The notes: a model not told the origin generated them from the letters alone. DNA of 64,000 nt from Flavobacterium sinopsychrotolerans (GCF_900110375.1 NZ_FODN01000001.1:1-64000); one strand, 5' to 3'. Counted from the first letter of the stretch, positions 42,982 to 54,837 are shown. Made by a program: numbers and translations.

Positions 42982-43917
42982 TTATACCAAAATCGATTTT
43001 AAAGCGTCATTCATTTGTCTGACAGCATCTGCACTTTTAGCAAACAATGCTTTTTCAGCATCATTTAGTTTAATGTCAAGAATTTCTTCCACTCCATTTT
43101 TACCAATAATACATGGAACACCAATACAGATATCATTTTGACCATATTCGCCTTCAACAAAAACAGAACATGCAATCATTTTCTTTTGGTCATTCAAAAT
43201 ACTGTCTACTAAGAAAGCAACGGAAGCTCCAGGAGCATACCACGCTGATGTTCCAAGAAGTCCTGTAAGTGTAGCTCCTCCAACCATTGTATCAGCAGCT
43301 ACTTTTTGCAATTCTTCCTCTGATAGAAATTGAGAAACTGGAATTCCGTTATAAGAAGCCAATCTTGTCAAAGGAATCATAGTAGTATCACCATGTCCGC
43401 CAATAACCATCGCTGAAATATCATTTGCTGGCTTGTCTAAAGCCAAAGACAAATACGTTCTGAAACGAGAGCTGTCTAACGCTCCACCCATACCAATAAT
43501 TCTATTTTTTGGCAATCCAGTAGATTTCAATGCCAAATATGTCATCGTATCCATAGGATTAGAAACTACCACGATAATAGTATCCGGTGAATGTTTCAAT
43601 ACATTTTCAGCAACCGTTTTCACAATTCCTGCATTAATCCCTATTAATTCTTCACGAGTCATTCCTGGCTTTCTTGGAATTCCTGATGTAATCACCACTA
43701 CATCACTTCCTGCTGTTTTAGAATAATCATTGGTAACACCTGATACTTTGGTATTAAAACCTGTATTAGTAGCGCATTGCATGATATCTAATGCTTTACC
43801 TTCAGCAAAACCTTCTCTAATATCCAATAATACTACTTCACTGGCAATTCTTCTATAAGAAATCACATCCGCACATGTCGCTCCTACATTTCCTGCTCCT
43901 ACAATGGTAACTTTCAT
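42982..43917 (-). CDS. mdh: malate dehydrogenase
   Basis: The 311-residue LDH/MDH-family enzyme has a NAD-binding GAGNVG at residues 7-12 and the motif IREGFAEGKALDIMQC. The catalytic histidine is in IGGHGDTTMIPL, and VSNPMDTMTY is a substrate arginine-loop neighbour. It has the MDH3-type (LDH-like) primary structure typical of Bacteroidota, converting malate to oxaloacetate with NAD. The start ATG at 43915-43917 is clear. gyrB lies upstream on the same strand, 86 bases away. Confidence 0.95.
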   Translation of the reverse strand: MKVTIVGAGNVGATCADVISYRRIASEVVLLDIREGFAEGKALDIMQCATNTGFNTKVSGVTNDYSKTAGSDVVVITSGIPRKPGMTREELIGINAGIVKTVAENVLKHSPDTIIVVVSNPMDTMTYLALKSTGLPKNRIIGMGGALDSSRFRTYLSLALDKPANDISAMVIGGHGDTTMIPLTRLASYNGIPVSQFLSEEELQKVAADTMVGGATLTGLLGTSAWYAPGASVAFLVDSILNDQKKMIACSVFVEGEYGQNDICIGVPCIIGKNGVEEILDIKLNDAEKALFAKSADAVRQMNDALKSILV

Positions 43918-44003
43918 ATTTTAAAGTTTATTCGGTTAATTGTTAATTTGGTTACTTGTTATTGTGTTAATCTATTCGAATAAAAACGAACGATTACATT
44001 AAG

Positions 44004-46007
<2,004 letters not shown>

Positions 46008-46070
46008 TTAGATAACCGTTAAAATCCCTTTTTAAGCCCTTAAGTTATTAACATTTGTTCATATAATTAC

Positions 46071-46100
46071 AAAAAAAACGCTCTCAAAATTGAGAGCGTT
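46071..46100 (-). terminator. terminator of asnB1
   Basis: AACGCTCTCAA (about 46078-46088) and TTGAGAGCGTT (46090-46100) pair. Minus-strand transcripts then read T-rich sequence towards gyrB. Confidence 0.8.
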
Positions 46101-46129
46101 CTTCATTTATAAAAATTCAAATTTTTGTT

Positions 46130-47746
46130 TCAAACCACAACTCCTGTTTTAGCAATTCCAGTATCTGCCCGAACGTGAGCTGCATTGGCTCTTCCGCTTG
46201 GATCTAGGTTTTCTTGCCATTTTGGAATCCATTTCCTAACTGTTTGCGCGGCACTTATTTGCGGATAATATTTATTAAATATCGACCTGTAAAAATAAGC
46301 TTCTTTAGTGGCTGGCGAATTATATGGAAATTCCTTTGAAGCTCCTGCTAACTGCTCATCCGTAACTTGCGTTGCACAATATTGAATCAATTGATCAATC
46401 CAATTGTATCCTACCCCATCTGAAAATTGTTCTTTTTGTCTCCACAAAACTTCTTCTGGAAGATATGGATTGTGCGGAGTATCAAATGCTTTTCTTAATA
46501 TATATTTTTCTTTTCCATCGTACGTTTTCGGCATCTTTTCTTCTGCTTTGATACGAATGGCCAAATCTAAGAACGCTTTATCTAAAAAAGGAACTCTAGT
46601 CTCTAAACCATGAGCCATCGTTGATTTATCTGCTCTTAACAAATCGGCAGTGAATAATTTCTGTACTCTTTCGATGGTTTCCTTTTGGAAATCCTCTGCC
46701 GAAGGCGCATTTCTAAAATACAAATATCCACCAAAAATTTCATCAGCTCCTTCACCTGAAAGCACCACTTTTACACCCAAATCCGTGATCGCTTTCGACA
46801 AGAAATACATTGGCGTACTTGCTCGTACCGAAGTCACGTCATACGTTTCTAAATGCCAAATTAGTTTCTCTAAAATTTCAATTCCTTCTTCGACAGTAAA
46901 GTGAATTTCATGATGCTCTGTTCCTAAATACTCAGCAACTTTTCTGGCTGCCGCAGCATCTGGCGCATCAGCATTTAAACCAATTGAAAATGATTGTAAT
47001 TTTTTACCGCTTTCTGCCAATAAACGACAAGCAATTGCGGAAGTCAATGAAGAGTCTAATCCTCCAGAAAGTAACACACCAATAGGTACATCGCTCATTA
47101 ATCGCTTACGAGTCGCTTCGGTCAACGTTTCTCTGATTAACTCCAAATTTAATTCTTGGTCGGCTTTTAAATAATCTTCATATTCCGGTTTGTAATATTT
47201 TACAAAACCTGTTTTTGCCGTATAATAATGTCCCGGAGGAAAAGTAGAAAATGTTTTACATTGATCTGCGATAGGTTTCATTTCAGAGGAGAAATAGATT
47301 CTTCCTCTTTCATCCAAACCATAATATAGCGGTTTCACTCCCATTGGGTCTCTACCGGCAATAAAATCATCACCATCCACCGCCACAAAAGCCCAATCTC
47401 CGTCAAGCATATTGCAAAAATCATATCCAAACTCTTCATACAAATGCACAATAACTTCAGAATCTGATTTTGTTCTAAAAGTATGATTTTTTAAAACACC
47501 ATCTCTTAATTCCTGATGATTGTATATTTCGCCATTATGAACCATGTAGGCCGTTTTCGTGCCTTGTATCGGTTGTTTTCCGGAATGTAAATCAATTATC
47601 GATAGCCTTTCATGACTTAAAATATGCCCTTTTTCAGTAACATGAATATCACTTTCATCCGGACCACGATGCGTCATTCTTTTTGAAAGTTCCCCAAACA
47701 ACTGTTCATCTTTTCCTCTTCCGATAATGGCTAATATTCCGCACAT
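46130..47746 (-). CDS. asnB: asparagine synthetase B, copy 1 (glutamine-hydrolysing)
   Basis: The 538-residue protein starts MCGILAIIGR with the nucleophile Cys2, and has RLSIID and NGEIYNH glutaminase motifs. The synthetase domain P-loop, SGGLDSS, is at residues 227-233, and GEGADEIFGGY follows. It makes asparagine and glutamate from aspartate, glutamine and ATP. A second complete copy lies 3.3 kb away on the same strand at 49987-51663, with an amidohydrolase gene between. Confidence 0.94.
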   Translation of the reverse strand: MCGILAIIGRGKDEQLFGELSKRMTHRGPDESDIHVTEKGHILSHERLSIIDLHSGKQPIQGTKTAYMVHNGEIYNHQELRDGVLKNHTFRTKSDSEVIVHLYEEFGYDFCNMLDGDWAFVAVDGDDFIAGRDPMGVKPLYYGLDERGRIYFSSEMKPIADQCKTFSTFPPGHYYTAKTGFVKYYKPEYEDYLKADQELNLELIRETLTEATRKRLMSDVPIGVLLSGGLDSSLTSAIACRLLAESGKKLQSFSIGLNADAPDAAAARKVAEYLGTEHHEIHFTVEEGIEILEKLIWHLETYDVTSVRASTPMYFLSKAITDLGVKVVLSGEGADEIFGGYLYFRNAPSAEDFQKETIERVQKLFTADLLRADKSTMAHGLETRVPFLDKAFLDLAIRIKAEEKMPKTYDGKEKYILRKAFDTPHNPYLPEEVLWRQKEQFSDGVGYNWIDQLIQYCATQVTDEQLAGASKEFPYNSPATKEAYFYRSIFNKYYPQISAAQTVRKWIPKWQENLDPSGRANAAHVRADTGIAKTGVVV

Positions 47747-47953
47747 AACTCTATATTTTTATTTTTTACCAATTCTAAGTCGACAAATATGCAATAGCAG
47801 TTACAAACACAAAACATAATTAGTGAATTTAGTTACTATTTAAAACAAAAAGATGCATTTTATCTTAAAAATGTAATTCAAATACCAATAAATTAAAATA
47901 TTCTATTACAACTGTAAATTATCGCTACATTATAAAATAAACAGCATTAATTT

Positions 47954-48121
47954 TAAACATATAAGTCATATAAGTTTAAAAAAGTCAGTTTCTCAAATCG
48001 TGATTAAAAGGAAAAATAAGTTAAAAAAGTTCTTTGCAAGGCTATGTGACTTTACTTAAATGAACTTTTAGTTTTATTTGATTTTATTCAAATTAAAAAC
48101 TTATATGACTCATATGTTTTA
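47954..48121. repeat. 'ACCATATAAGTC' palindromic repeat, cluster 3
   Basis: AACATATAAGTCATATAAG at 47955 and the inverse CTTATATGACTCATATGTTTT ending at about 48121 border 125 bases of AT-rich sequence. The gap 47747-48189 (443 bases) holds this element and asnB1 upstream sequence, but no gene. Confidence 0.75.
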
Positions 48122-48189
48122 ACAATGTATTATACAAAATGCTGTTATTTGAAGAATTAATCGTAAATTATAAAAGGCTGACAATTCAA

Positions 48190-49815
48190 TTATTTTACTT
48201 TTTGACCCTTTAAATAGGTGTTGGTAGGTTTCATTTTCACTATTTTATTTTCTTCCACTTTCATCAAATCCTGGTCGTACATTACAAAATCAGCCCATTT
48301 CCCCACTTCCAAACTTCCTTTTTCTTTTTCTTCGAAATTAGAATAAGCAGCCCAAATGGTCATTCCTCTTAAAGTTTCGGCTCTGGTCAAAGCATTTTCC
48401 ATTTGGAAACCACCTTTTGGATATTCCTTACTGTCTTTTCTCGCAACGGCAGCATGAAAAGTCAGCATGGGATTCACTTCCTCTACAGGAAAATCAGTTC
48501 CAAGAGCTACCATTCCTGCTTTTTGAAGCAATTTTTTATAAGCATAGGCATTTTTAAGCCTTTCTTTTCCTAATCTGTCTTCTGCCCAATACATATCAGA
48601 CGTAGCGTGCGTAGGTTGAACCGAAGGAATAATTCCAAATTTAAAATAATCAAAATCTTGTTCACGCAAAACTTGTGCGTGCTCAATTTTCCATCTTCTA
48701 TCTTTGGTTCCAGCCAAAACATCTCCGTAAATTTTCAAAATCACTGTATTTGCCGAATCACCAATAGCATGCGTATTCAACTGAAACTTTGAAGCCGCAA
48801 TTTGTTTGGCTACATCTTTTAATCCAGAAATTGATGCCAACAAAGCGCCATATTGGCCTGGCTTGTCGGAATACGGTTTGTGCATGCAAGCACCGCGAGA
48901 ACCCAAAGCGCCATCACCGTACATTTTAAAGGATCGAACATTTAGATTATCCGTTTTATAAATTCCTTTTTTTAGATATAAATCAATATTTTTCTGATTT
49001 GCCGTTATCATTGCATACACATTAAGCTTCATCACTTTTGCTTTTTGCAAACTATCCATCAAATGAATAATGTCCGGATCTAACCCTGCATCATTTACGG
49101 TTGTCAATCCATAATCAAACATTACTTTTTCAGCATCCAGCAAAGCAGCTATTTGTATTTTACGGGTTGGTTTTGGAATTATCTTAAACACTAATTCCAT
49201 CGGATTATCCACTAAAATCCCAGTTGGTTCTCCGTTTGCAATTTCAATTTGACCACCAACAGCTTTTGTATCTTTTGTGATTCCTGCTAATTTCAATGCT
49301 TTACTATTCACGATTATTGCATGTCCGTCAACTCTATTCAATACAACAGGAATATCAGGAAATGCAGCGTCTAAATCAGCTTTTGTAGGATACTTTTTTA
49401 CTTTCCAATCGTTTTGATCCCAACCATTACCCACAATAAACGTTGGATTTTTATCTTTTTGAAAAGCCTTTAAACGAGTAATTATTTCGTCCATACTTTT
49501 GGTGCCACGTAAATCCGCTTCCTGCAAGCTTAAACCATAGCTGTAAAAATGGCAATGCGCGTCAATTAAACCCGGGTATATAAATTTCCCTTCCCCGTCT
49601 ATTGTATTCTTGGATTCATATTGTTTGGAAATTTCACTATTTGTGCCAATGGCGATAATTTTCCCCTTATCAATTGCCATAGCCGAAGCCTCCGCAAAAG
49701 AGTTATTGACCGAGTAAATAGTTGCATCTGTAATAATAGTATCAACGGAAATCTTATTTTTTTGATCACAGGAAATCAATAAAAATAAAGCAAGTAATGA
49801 TGTAATAAATCTCAT
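48190..49815 (-). CDS. lipoprotein amidohydrolase (YtcJ/Amidohydro_3 family)
   Basis: I take MRFITSLLALFLLISCDQ at 49815, giving 541 residues with a lipobox at Cys16. The longer frame from 49857 lacks a better signal peptide. The metal-binding DAHCHFYSYG (about 85-94) follows FIYPGLI. NGWDQNDW, TVNDAGLDP, HAIGDSANT and ALGTDFPVEE also match the family, whose members hydrolyse exocyclic amide or related bonds. The substrate is unknown. It lies between the two asnB copies, which may or may not be meaningful. Confidence 0.85.
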   Translation of the reverse strand: MRFITSLLALFLLISCDQKNKISVDTIITDATIYSVNNSFAEASAMAIDKGKIIAIGTNSEISKQYESKNTIDGEGKFIYPGLIDAHCHFYSYGLSLQEADLRGTKSMDEIITRLKAFQKDKNPTFIVGNGWDQNDWKVKKYPTKADLDAAFPDIPVVLNRVDGHAIIVNSKALKLAGITKDTKAVGGQIEIANGEPTGILVDNPMELVFKIIPKPTRKIQIAALLDAEKVMFDYGLTTVNDAGLDPDIIHLMDSLQKAKVMKLNVYAMITANQKNIDLYLKKGIYKTDNLNVRSFKMYGDGALGSRGACMHKPYSDKPGQYGALLASISGLKDVAKQIAASKFQLNTHAIGDSANTVILKIYGDVLAGTKDRRWKIEHAQVLREQDFDYFKFGIIPSVQPTHATSDMYWAEDRLGKERLKNAYAYKKLLQKAGMVALGTDFPVEEVNPMLTFHAAVARKDSKEYPKGGFQMENALTRAETLRGMTIWAAYSNFEEKEKGSLEVGKWADFVMYDQDLMKVEENKIVKMKPTNTYLKGQKVK

Positions 49816-49927
49816 AGTAAACAATTTAGTTATGCTAATATAAAAAAACTCCGTCAAATTATTTTAGACAATGCGTAATAATAACGTTTTTTCAAATTGT
49901 ATCCTTCTCTACAAATATATTTCTCAT

Positions 49928-49956
49928 AAAAAAGCGCTCTCGAAAAGGAGAGCGTT
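49928..49956 (-). terminator. terminator of asnB2
   Basis: AAAAAAGCGCTCTC and GAGAGCGTTT pair around a short loop. The U-rich 3' side on the minus strand is TTTTTT. Confidence 0.8.
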
Positions 49957-49986
49957 TGTCTATTTATAAAATCCTAATAAAATTGT

Positions 49987-51663
49987 TTATGCTTTTACAT
50001 AAGCATCATCATGTACACTTGCCACCGCTCTTCCGGACGGATCATTCATGTTTTTGAATGCTTCATCCCATTCTAATGCAATTTTTGTACTACACGCAAC
50101 GCTTGCTTCTTGCGGAACACACAAAGCAGCTGCATCACTTGGAAAATGCTCATGAAAAATAGAACGATAGTAATATTCCTCTTTTGAAGTTGGAGTTTGT
50201 AAAGGGAACTTGTATTTAGCATTTGCTAATTGTTCATCCGAAATTTCAACCGCTACCACTTCTTTCAAAGTATCAATCCAACCGTATCCTACACCATCAC
50301 TAAACTGTTCTTTTTGTCTCCAAGCAACACTTGGCGGTAGCATTTCTTCAAAAGCTTTACGAACTACCCATTTTTCCATAGGATGTTCCTTGTTGATCAT
50401 TTTATCTTGTGGATTAACTCTCATTGCCACATCCATAAATTCTTTATCTAAAAATGGCACACGTCCTTCAATTCCCCATGCTGCTAAACTTTTGTTAGCA
50501 CGCAAACAATCATACATGTGCAATTTACCTAATTTACGTACGTTTTCCTCGTGGAATTCTCTTGCGTTTGGCGCTTTATGGAAATACAAATATCCTCCAA
50601 AAAGTTCATCTGCTCCTTCACCTGACAATACCATTTTGATCCCCATTGATTTAATAACTCTCGCCATCAACCACATTGGTGTTGATGCTCTAATCGTAGT
50701 CACATCGTACGTTTCTAAGTTGTAAATTACATCTTTAACTGCATCCAAACCTTCTTGAATGGTGAATTTTATTTCGTGGTGAATCGTTCCAATATGATCC
50801 GCCACTACTTGTGCAGCCGCTAAATCAGGAGAACCTTCTAATCCTACCGAGAAAGAGTGCAATTGTGGGTACCAAGCATCAGCAACATCACCAGATTCAA
50901 TACGTTTTTGCGCATATTTTTTGGCTACAGCCGAAGTAATAGAAGAATCTAAACCTCCGGAAAGCAAAACACCATAAGGCACATCACTCATCAATTGTCT
51001 GTGAACCGCTGCTTCTAGAGCGACTTTAATTTCGTCAATGCTGGTTACGTTGTCTTTTACGGCATCGTAATCAACCCATTCTCTTTTATACCATTGTACA
51101 AATTCGCCATCTTTGCTGGTCATATAATGTCCCGGAGGAAACAATTGGATTTTTGTACAATAGCCTTCTAATGCTTTCAATTCCGAAGCCACATAAAAAG
51201 TTCCGTGTTCATCCCAACCAATGTATAATGGAATAATCCCCATGTGATCTCGAGCAATAAAATACTCGTCTTTTTCTACATCATAAATGGCAAATCCAAA
51301 AATTCCGTTCATTTCATCTATAAAATGAGGTCCTTTTTCCTTGTACAGTGCCAAAATAACTTCACAGTCACTTTCGGTTTGAAAGTTATATTTACCTTTA
51401 AATTGTTTGCGCAATTCTCTGTGGTTATAAATTTCACCATTTGCTGCTAAAATAAGTTGTTTGTCTTCACTGAACAACGGTTGTTTCCCTGAAGCCGGGT
51501 CAACAATTGCCAAACGTTCATGAGACATTATCGCTTTTTCATTGCTAAATATTCCACTCCAGTCCGGTCCACGGTGACGGATAATTTTAGACATTTCTAA
51601 TACTTGTGGTCTTAAAACTTCCGCTTTTTGTTTTAGGTCAAAGGCACATACTATTCCACACAT
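49987..51663 (-). CDS. asnB: asparagine synthetase B, copy 2
   Basis: The 558-residue protein starts MCGIVCAFDL with the Cys2 nucleophile. NGEIYNHREL and the SGGLDSS P-loop (about residues 235-241) are present, and GEGADELFGGY follows. It is clearly paralogous to the 46130-47746 protein along its full length. Retained motifs indicate both copies are active. Different upstream regions suggest separate regulation. A 56-bp inverted repeat lies about 65-120 bases before this gene. Confidence 0.94.
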   Translation of the reverse strand: MCGIVCAFDLKQKAEVLRPQVLEMSKIIRHRGPDWSGIFSNEKAIMSHERLAIVDPASGKQPLFSEDKQLILAANGEIYNHRELRKQFKGKYNFQTESDCEVILALYKEKGPHFIDEMNGIFGFAIYDVEKDEYFIARDHMGIIPLYIGWDEHGTFYVASELKALEGYCTKIQLFPPGHYMTSKDGEFVQWYKREWVDYDAVKDNVTSIDEIKVALEAAVHRQLMSDVPYGVLLSGGLDSSITSAVAKKYAQKRIESGDVADAWYPQLHSFSVGLEGSPDLAAAQVVADHIGTIHHEIKFTIQEGLDAVKDVIYNLETYDVTTIRASTPMWLMARVIKSMGIKMVLSGEGADELFGGYLYFHKAPNAREFHEENVRKLGKLHMYDCLRANKSLAAWGIEGRVPFLDKEFMDVAMRVNPQDKMINKEHPMEKWVVRKAFEEMLPPSVAWRQKEQFSDGVGYGWIDTLKEVVAVEISDEQLANAKYKFPLQTPTSKEEYYYRSIFHEHFPSDAAALCVPQEASVACSTKIALEWDEAFKNMNDPSGRAVASVHDDAYVKA

Positions 51664-51729
51664 AACTATATATTTTTAATGTTTTGTTTATTTTGATAAG
51701 GCAAAGATGGAGTTATAGTTCTAATTGAA

Positions 51730-51785
51730 AAACACAAACACTATTTTTGGTTATAAATTACAACCAAAAAATAGTATTTGTGTTT
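51730..51785. promoter_or_regulatory. 56-bp near-perfect inverted repeat upstream of asnB2
   Basis: AAACACAAACACTATTTTTG then GTT (51730-51752) and its inverse (51762-51785) differ by one bulged A and one mismatch around a 9-base loop. It could end transcription of the gene at 51846-52274 (T-rich on the minus strand after the stem), or bind a regulator of asnB2. I cannot decide. Confidence 0.7.
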
Positions 51786-51845
51786 AAAATGTAATTAAAA
51801 AAGAATAAAAAAGCAATCGAAGTTGAGAATTGTAAAAACTAAAAT

Positions 51846-52274
51846 TTATGAGAACCCATATGCATTGCGTTTTTCTATGGATGTTAGACCTTTTAGATAT
51901 TCTAAACTTTCACTTTTTATATCCATTTTTAGAAATTTAGAACAACTAATTTCGTAATAATCTTTGAACGTTACATCTTTTGGCGATAAAGCAATACTGA
52001 GACTATCAATTAATTGGTAGTCAATGTCAAAATGATTATGGTAAAATTCAATATTCCGATCGATGTTGAATTTCATAATTTGAATTATTTCGGGTTCAAA
52101 TTTTTTAAAAAGATTACTTAATTCTTCAACCCCTAAATTAAAATTCGAAAAAAATTCTACGTATAAAATATTATGATTATCAGCATAAGGGTCAAATTTC
52201 TCAATTCTAAAATCTTTCCCGTAACGTTCAATAATAGTAAAAAAACCTTTTTTTGTATTAATTGTATTTTTCAT
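51846..52274 (-). CDS. hypothetical protein, 142 residues
   Basis: A 142-residue protein beginning MKNTINTKKGFFTIIERYGK. There is no signal peptide. It has alternating strand and helix text such as NILYVEFFSNFNLGVEELSN. No known motif is recognised. It is solitary on the minus strand, with the inverted repeat at 51730-51785 downstream. Confidence 0.6.
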   Translation of the reverse strand: MKNTINTKKGFFTIIERYGKDFRIEKFDPYADNHNILYVEFFSNFNLGVEELSNLFKKFEPEIIQIMKFNIDRNIEFYHNHFDIDYQLIDSLSIALSPKDVTFKDYYEISCSKFLKMDIKSESLEYLKGLTSIEKRNAYGFS

Positions 52275-52408
52275 GATGCGCTTTTTTTACAAAATTAATC
52301 ATAAAAATACACCACTATCCGTTTGCGATTTTTTAAAGTTACCAACAATAAAAAACACAATCTATCAACATTTTACAGAAAAAAAAATAGAAATTATTAA
52401 ACCTTAAA

Positions 52409-52858
52409 TTATTCAATGTTCTCTACCAAATACTTCGTACTATTTATCTCAAAAGTAAAACCTTCTTGATTTCCCATCAATTTATTTCCCAAAGGCGATT
52501 GTGGTGATAATGCGATAATATTGATTCCTTCGACATTGATTTTTGGAAGCGCCACACTCAGATACAAATAAATTCCGTTCGCTTTTACCAAGCTCCCAAC
52601 AATAATAGTCTCAGCAATTGTAGTAGCGTCAATTTTATCCAAAACTGTTTTTTGATCCAATACTTCTCTCAATTTACGATTGAGTTTTTCCTGTTCAATG
52701 TGCATCATGGATAAAGCGGTTTCATGTTTGTCTCCGGCAGAACCTTTGGCATCGTTCTTAGAATCTTCGGTAAGCGCCACAATCATGTCTTTGAAAACAT
52801 CGATTCGATCCTGAACTAATTGTAAATAATGGGTATGTATTTTTTGTTTGAAAGTCAT
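52409..52858 (-). CDS. GreA/GreB-like transcription factor-related protein
   Basis: The 149-residue protein has an N-terminal coiled coil (about 10-70; DMIVALTEDSKNDAKGSAGD, HIEQEKLNRKLREVL) and a C-terminal FKBP-like domain ending ALSPQSPLGNKLMGNQEG. This ending matches the SPxSPxGxALLGxxxGD motif of GreA/GreB, but the acidic tip usual at the coiled-coil end is not evident. It should bind RNA polymerase or be a Gre-like relative; activity is uncertain. Flavobacterial relatives are sometimes called 3-oxoacyl-ACP synthase, which does not fit. Confidence 0.7.
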   Translation of the reverse strand: MTFKQKIHTHYLQLVQDRIDVFKDMIVALTEDSKNDAKGSAGDKHETALSMMHIEQEKLNRKLREVLDQKTVLDKIDATTIAETIIVGSLVKANGIYLYLSVALPKINVEGINIIALSPQSPLGNKLMGNQEGFTFEINSTKYLVENIE

Positions 52859-52934
52859 AATTAGAATTACAAGCCTGACAGGGTTTTAAATCCTCTCAGG
52901 CTTTCAAATTTTTTTAATAAAAAAAAGCGAAGAT

Positions 52935-52983
52935 TGTTTTCCGTTTCGGCTCCCTCTCCTTTGGGGAGGGCTGGGGTGGGGAT
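52935..52983. repeat. 'GGCTCCCTCTCC' family repeat, copy 2
   Basis: CGGCTCCCTCTCCTTTGGGG, AGGGCTGGGGTGGGG. It occurs just after the stop of the gene at 52984-54792, and the first copy of the family is at 25131. Confidence 0.7.
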
Positions 52984-54792
52984 TTAAAAACCAAATTTAT
53001 AGTTTGCTCCTAAAATCACTTGAAAACCCTGAACTGGATAATTCAACCATTTTTGGTACGCATTATTAGTAATATTATTAGCTCTGACAAAAGCGGTCAA
53101 TCGGTCGCTGTATTTGTAGCCTAAATTTGCATTAACATCAAAATAGGATTTCAAAGTGACAGGAGCAGCATTAGCCGAAAAATCCGTATTCATCTGAAAA
53201 TCTTTTCGCTCACCTACGTAAAACACATTTGTACCAGCGAACCATTTTTCTGTAATATTAAAATCAAGATTTGAATTCAATTTAATTGTTGGTAAATTCC
53301 AAGCTTCTTGTTGAAAATCATTAGTAAAACTGCTGAAAGTTCCGTTGATTCCAAAAGTTACATCCTCAGAAAAATCAGCTTTAAGTTCTCCATAAAAACT
53401 CAATGTTTTCATATCGTCATAGACCACTTGTAAGGAATTTCCAAAAGCGTAATCATCATTAGTTGCATTTTCATTGTAATCATTGCTTCTAAACAAGGCT
53501 TTATTTCTTTCGTTTGCATACGAAGCTTTAACATTATAACTCACATTATTAGTCAATTTCCCTTTTAATCCGGCAAAAACATCATATTGCTTGTCTGTTG
53601 GTGCAATATTCAATGTTGGTGATAAAAACGGATTTTCATTCACAAAATCCATATAGGAGTTTTGTTCCAAATTCCCTTCGGCGCCAGCATAGAAAATCAT
53701 CAAATCGCCAACCACTTTATACGAAGCATTGAATTGCGGATACACTAAAAATTTATTATTGCTGTTTACATTATCCAAGCTATAAAACAATCCAGCTCCG
53801 ATATTTAACGTCCAATCATCTTCCTGCATTACAAAACTAGGAGCAATTCCAAAATTTGTAAAACCATATTTCACACGCTCAGTATTCGTATTTGAATAAT
53901 TTTTCTTAAAACTACCACCCACATAATCGACAATTATATTTGTTTTTACAGCACTTTCCATTACATCAAATTCTACTGTTGGCTTTGCATAAAATCGATT
54001 TTCAGAAGATCCGGAAGCATCCGAAAAATGATTGTATTTAAGACTTGCTTTGTTTAAAATACTTTCGTTAAATGCTACATTTCCGCCTAATGATATCGTA
54101 CCGTAAGTTTGCTGTGGATTAATTCCGTTAATTAAAGTCACTCTGTCTTGAGGCGTCAAAGTACTTCCAAAATTTTCTGGTAATCCGTACCAATTATAAA
54201 TTTGGTTTTGATACCCTAAATCAAGATTCCAAGACACGTCTTTTTGATTGGAACCATACATCAAGTCCAGCGATGTATCGTAAAAACCATCTTCTAATGC
54301 TACATTTTGAATTCCGCCTTCAGACGAATGATGACGAAACATTCCACCAACATAATCTGTGTTATTAATATCATGATTTACAAATAACTCTCCAATAAAG
54401 GTTCCGTAATTACCAACACCAAAAGTGGCGTAATTTTTAAATAAATGTGCTTGTTTTTCTTTTTCTACACCTTCAGCTTTTCCTTTTGACGGTGTAAAAG
54501 TAGATGCTACAGGAAAAGAGAAAATCGTGTATTTTATGGTTTCTTTTTTAGCGTTTCCTTCTTCATCCAGTTCTGGAATTTCTTTTACTTTAAAAGCATC
54601 GGAAATTTTTGGCGTATAAGGTTTTACAACATTTACCGTTTCGGTTCCTATTTGCTCTTTCTTTTGTGCAAACGAAAATTGGAATACAAAGAAGAATAAA
54701 ACCCCCAACCCAACTCTCCCCGAAAGGAAAGGAGCCGAAAACGTTGTTGCCCTATTTGTAAATGATTTTATGTTTAATTGTTTAAATGTCAT
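52984..54792 (-). CDS. outer-membrane beta-barrel protein (TonB-receptor-like barrel)
   Basis: The 602-residue protein has an unusual N-terminus: about 25 residues (KSFTNRATTFSAPFLSG, then VGLGVLFFFVFQFSFAQ) before the mature KKEQIGTE. A barrel follows with repeated aromatic strand ends and closes IYLG-like ANYKFGF. No plug domain is seen, so it is not a full TonB receptor. It is in a likely unit with the PhzF-like and TPR genes upstream. The DNA for SAPFLSGRVGLGV (about 54699-54739) is a copy of an intergenic repeat (see findings). Confidence 0.75.
   Translation of the reverse strand: MTFKQLNIKSFTNRATTFSAPFLSGRVGLGVLFFFVFQFSFAQKKEQIGTETVNVVKPYTPKISDAFKVKEIPELDEEGNAKKETIKYTIFSFPVASTFTPSKGKAEGVEKEKQAHLFKNYATFGVGNYGTFIGELFVNHDINNTDYVGGMFRHHSSEGGIQNVALEDGFYDTSLDLMYGSNQKDVSWNLDLGYQNQIYNWYGLPENFGSTLTPQDRVTLINGINPQQTYGTISLGGNVAFNESILNKASLKYNHFSDASGSSENRFYAKPTVEFDVMESAVKTNIIVDYVGGSFKKNYSNTNTERVKYGFTNFGIAPSFVMQEDDWTLNIGAGLFYSLDNVNSNNKFLVYPQFNASYKVVGDLMIFYAGAEGNLEQNSYMDFVNENPFLSPTLNIAPTDKQYDVFAGLKGKLTNNVSYNVKASYANERNKALFRSNDYNENATNDDYAFGNSLQVVYDDMKTLSFYGELKADFSEDVTFGINGTFSSFTNDFQQEAWNLPTIKLNSNLDFNITEKWFAGTNVFYVGERKDFQMNTDFSANAAPVTLKSYFDVNANLGYKYSDRLTAFVRANNITNNAYQKWLNYPVQGFQVILGANYKFGF
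54699..54739. repeat. 'GGCTCCCTCTCC' family repeat, copy 3, inside a coding region
   Basis: Reading minus, TTTCGGCTCCTTTCCTTTCG then GGGAGAGTTGGGTTGGG. It agrees with the intergenic copy at 52935-52983 at about four of five positions. It is translated as part of the signal-peptide region of the barrel protein. Confidence 0.7.
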
Positions 54793-54837
54793 GTTTTATT
54801 TTTTTACTTCTTATTTCTAATGCGCCTAATCTTATTT

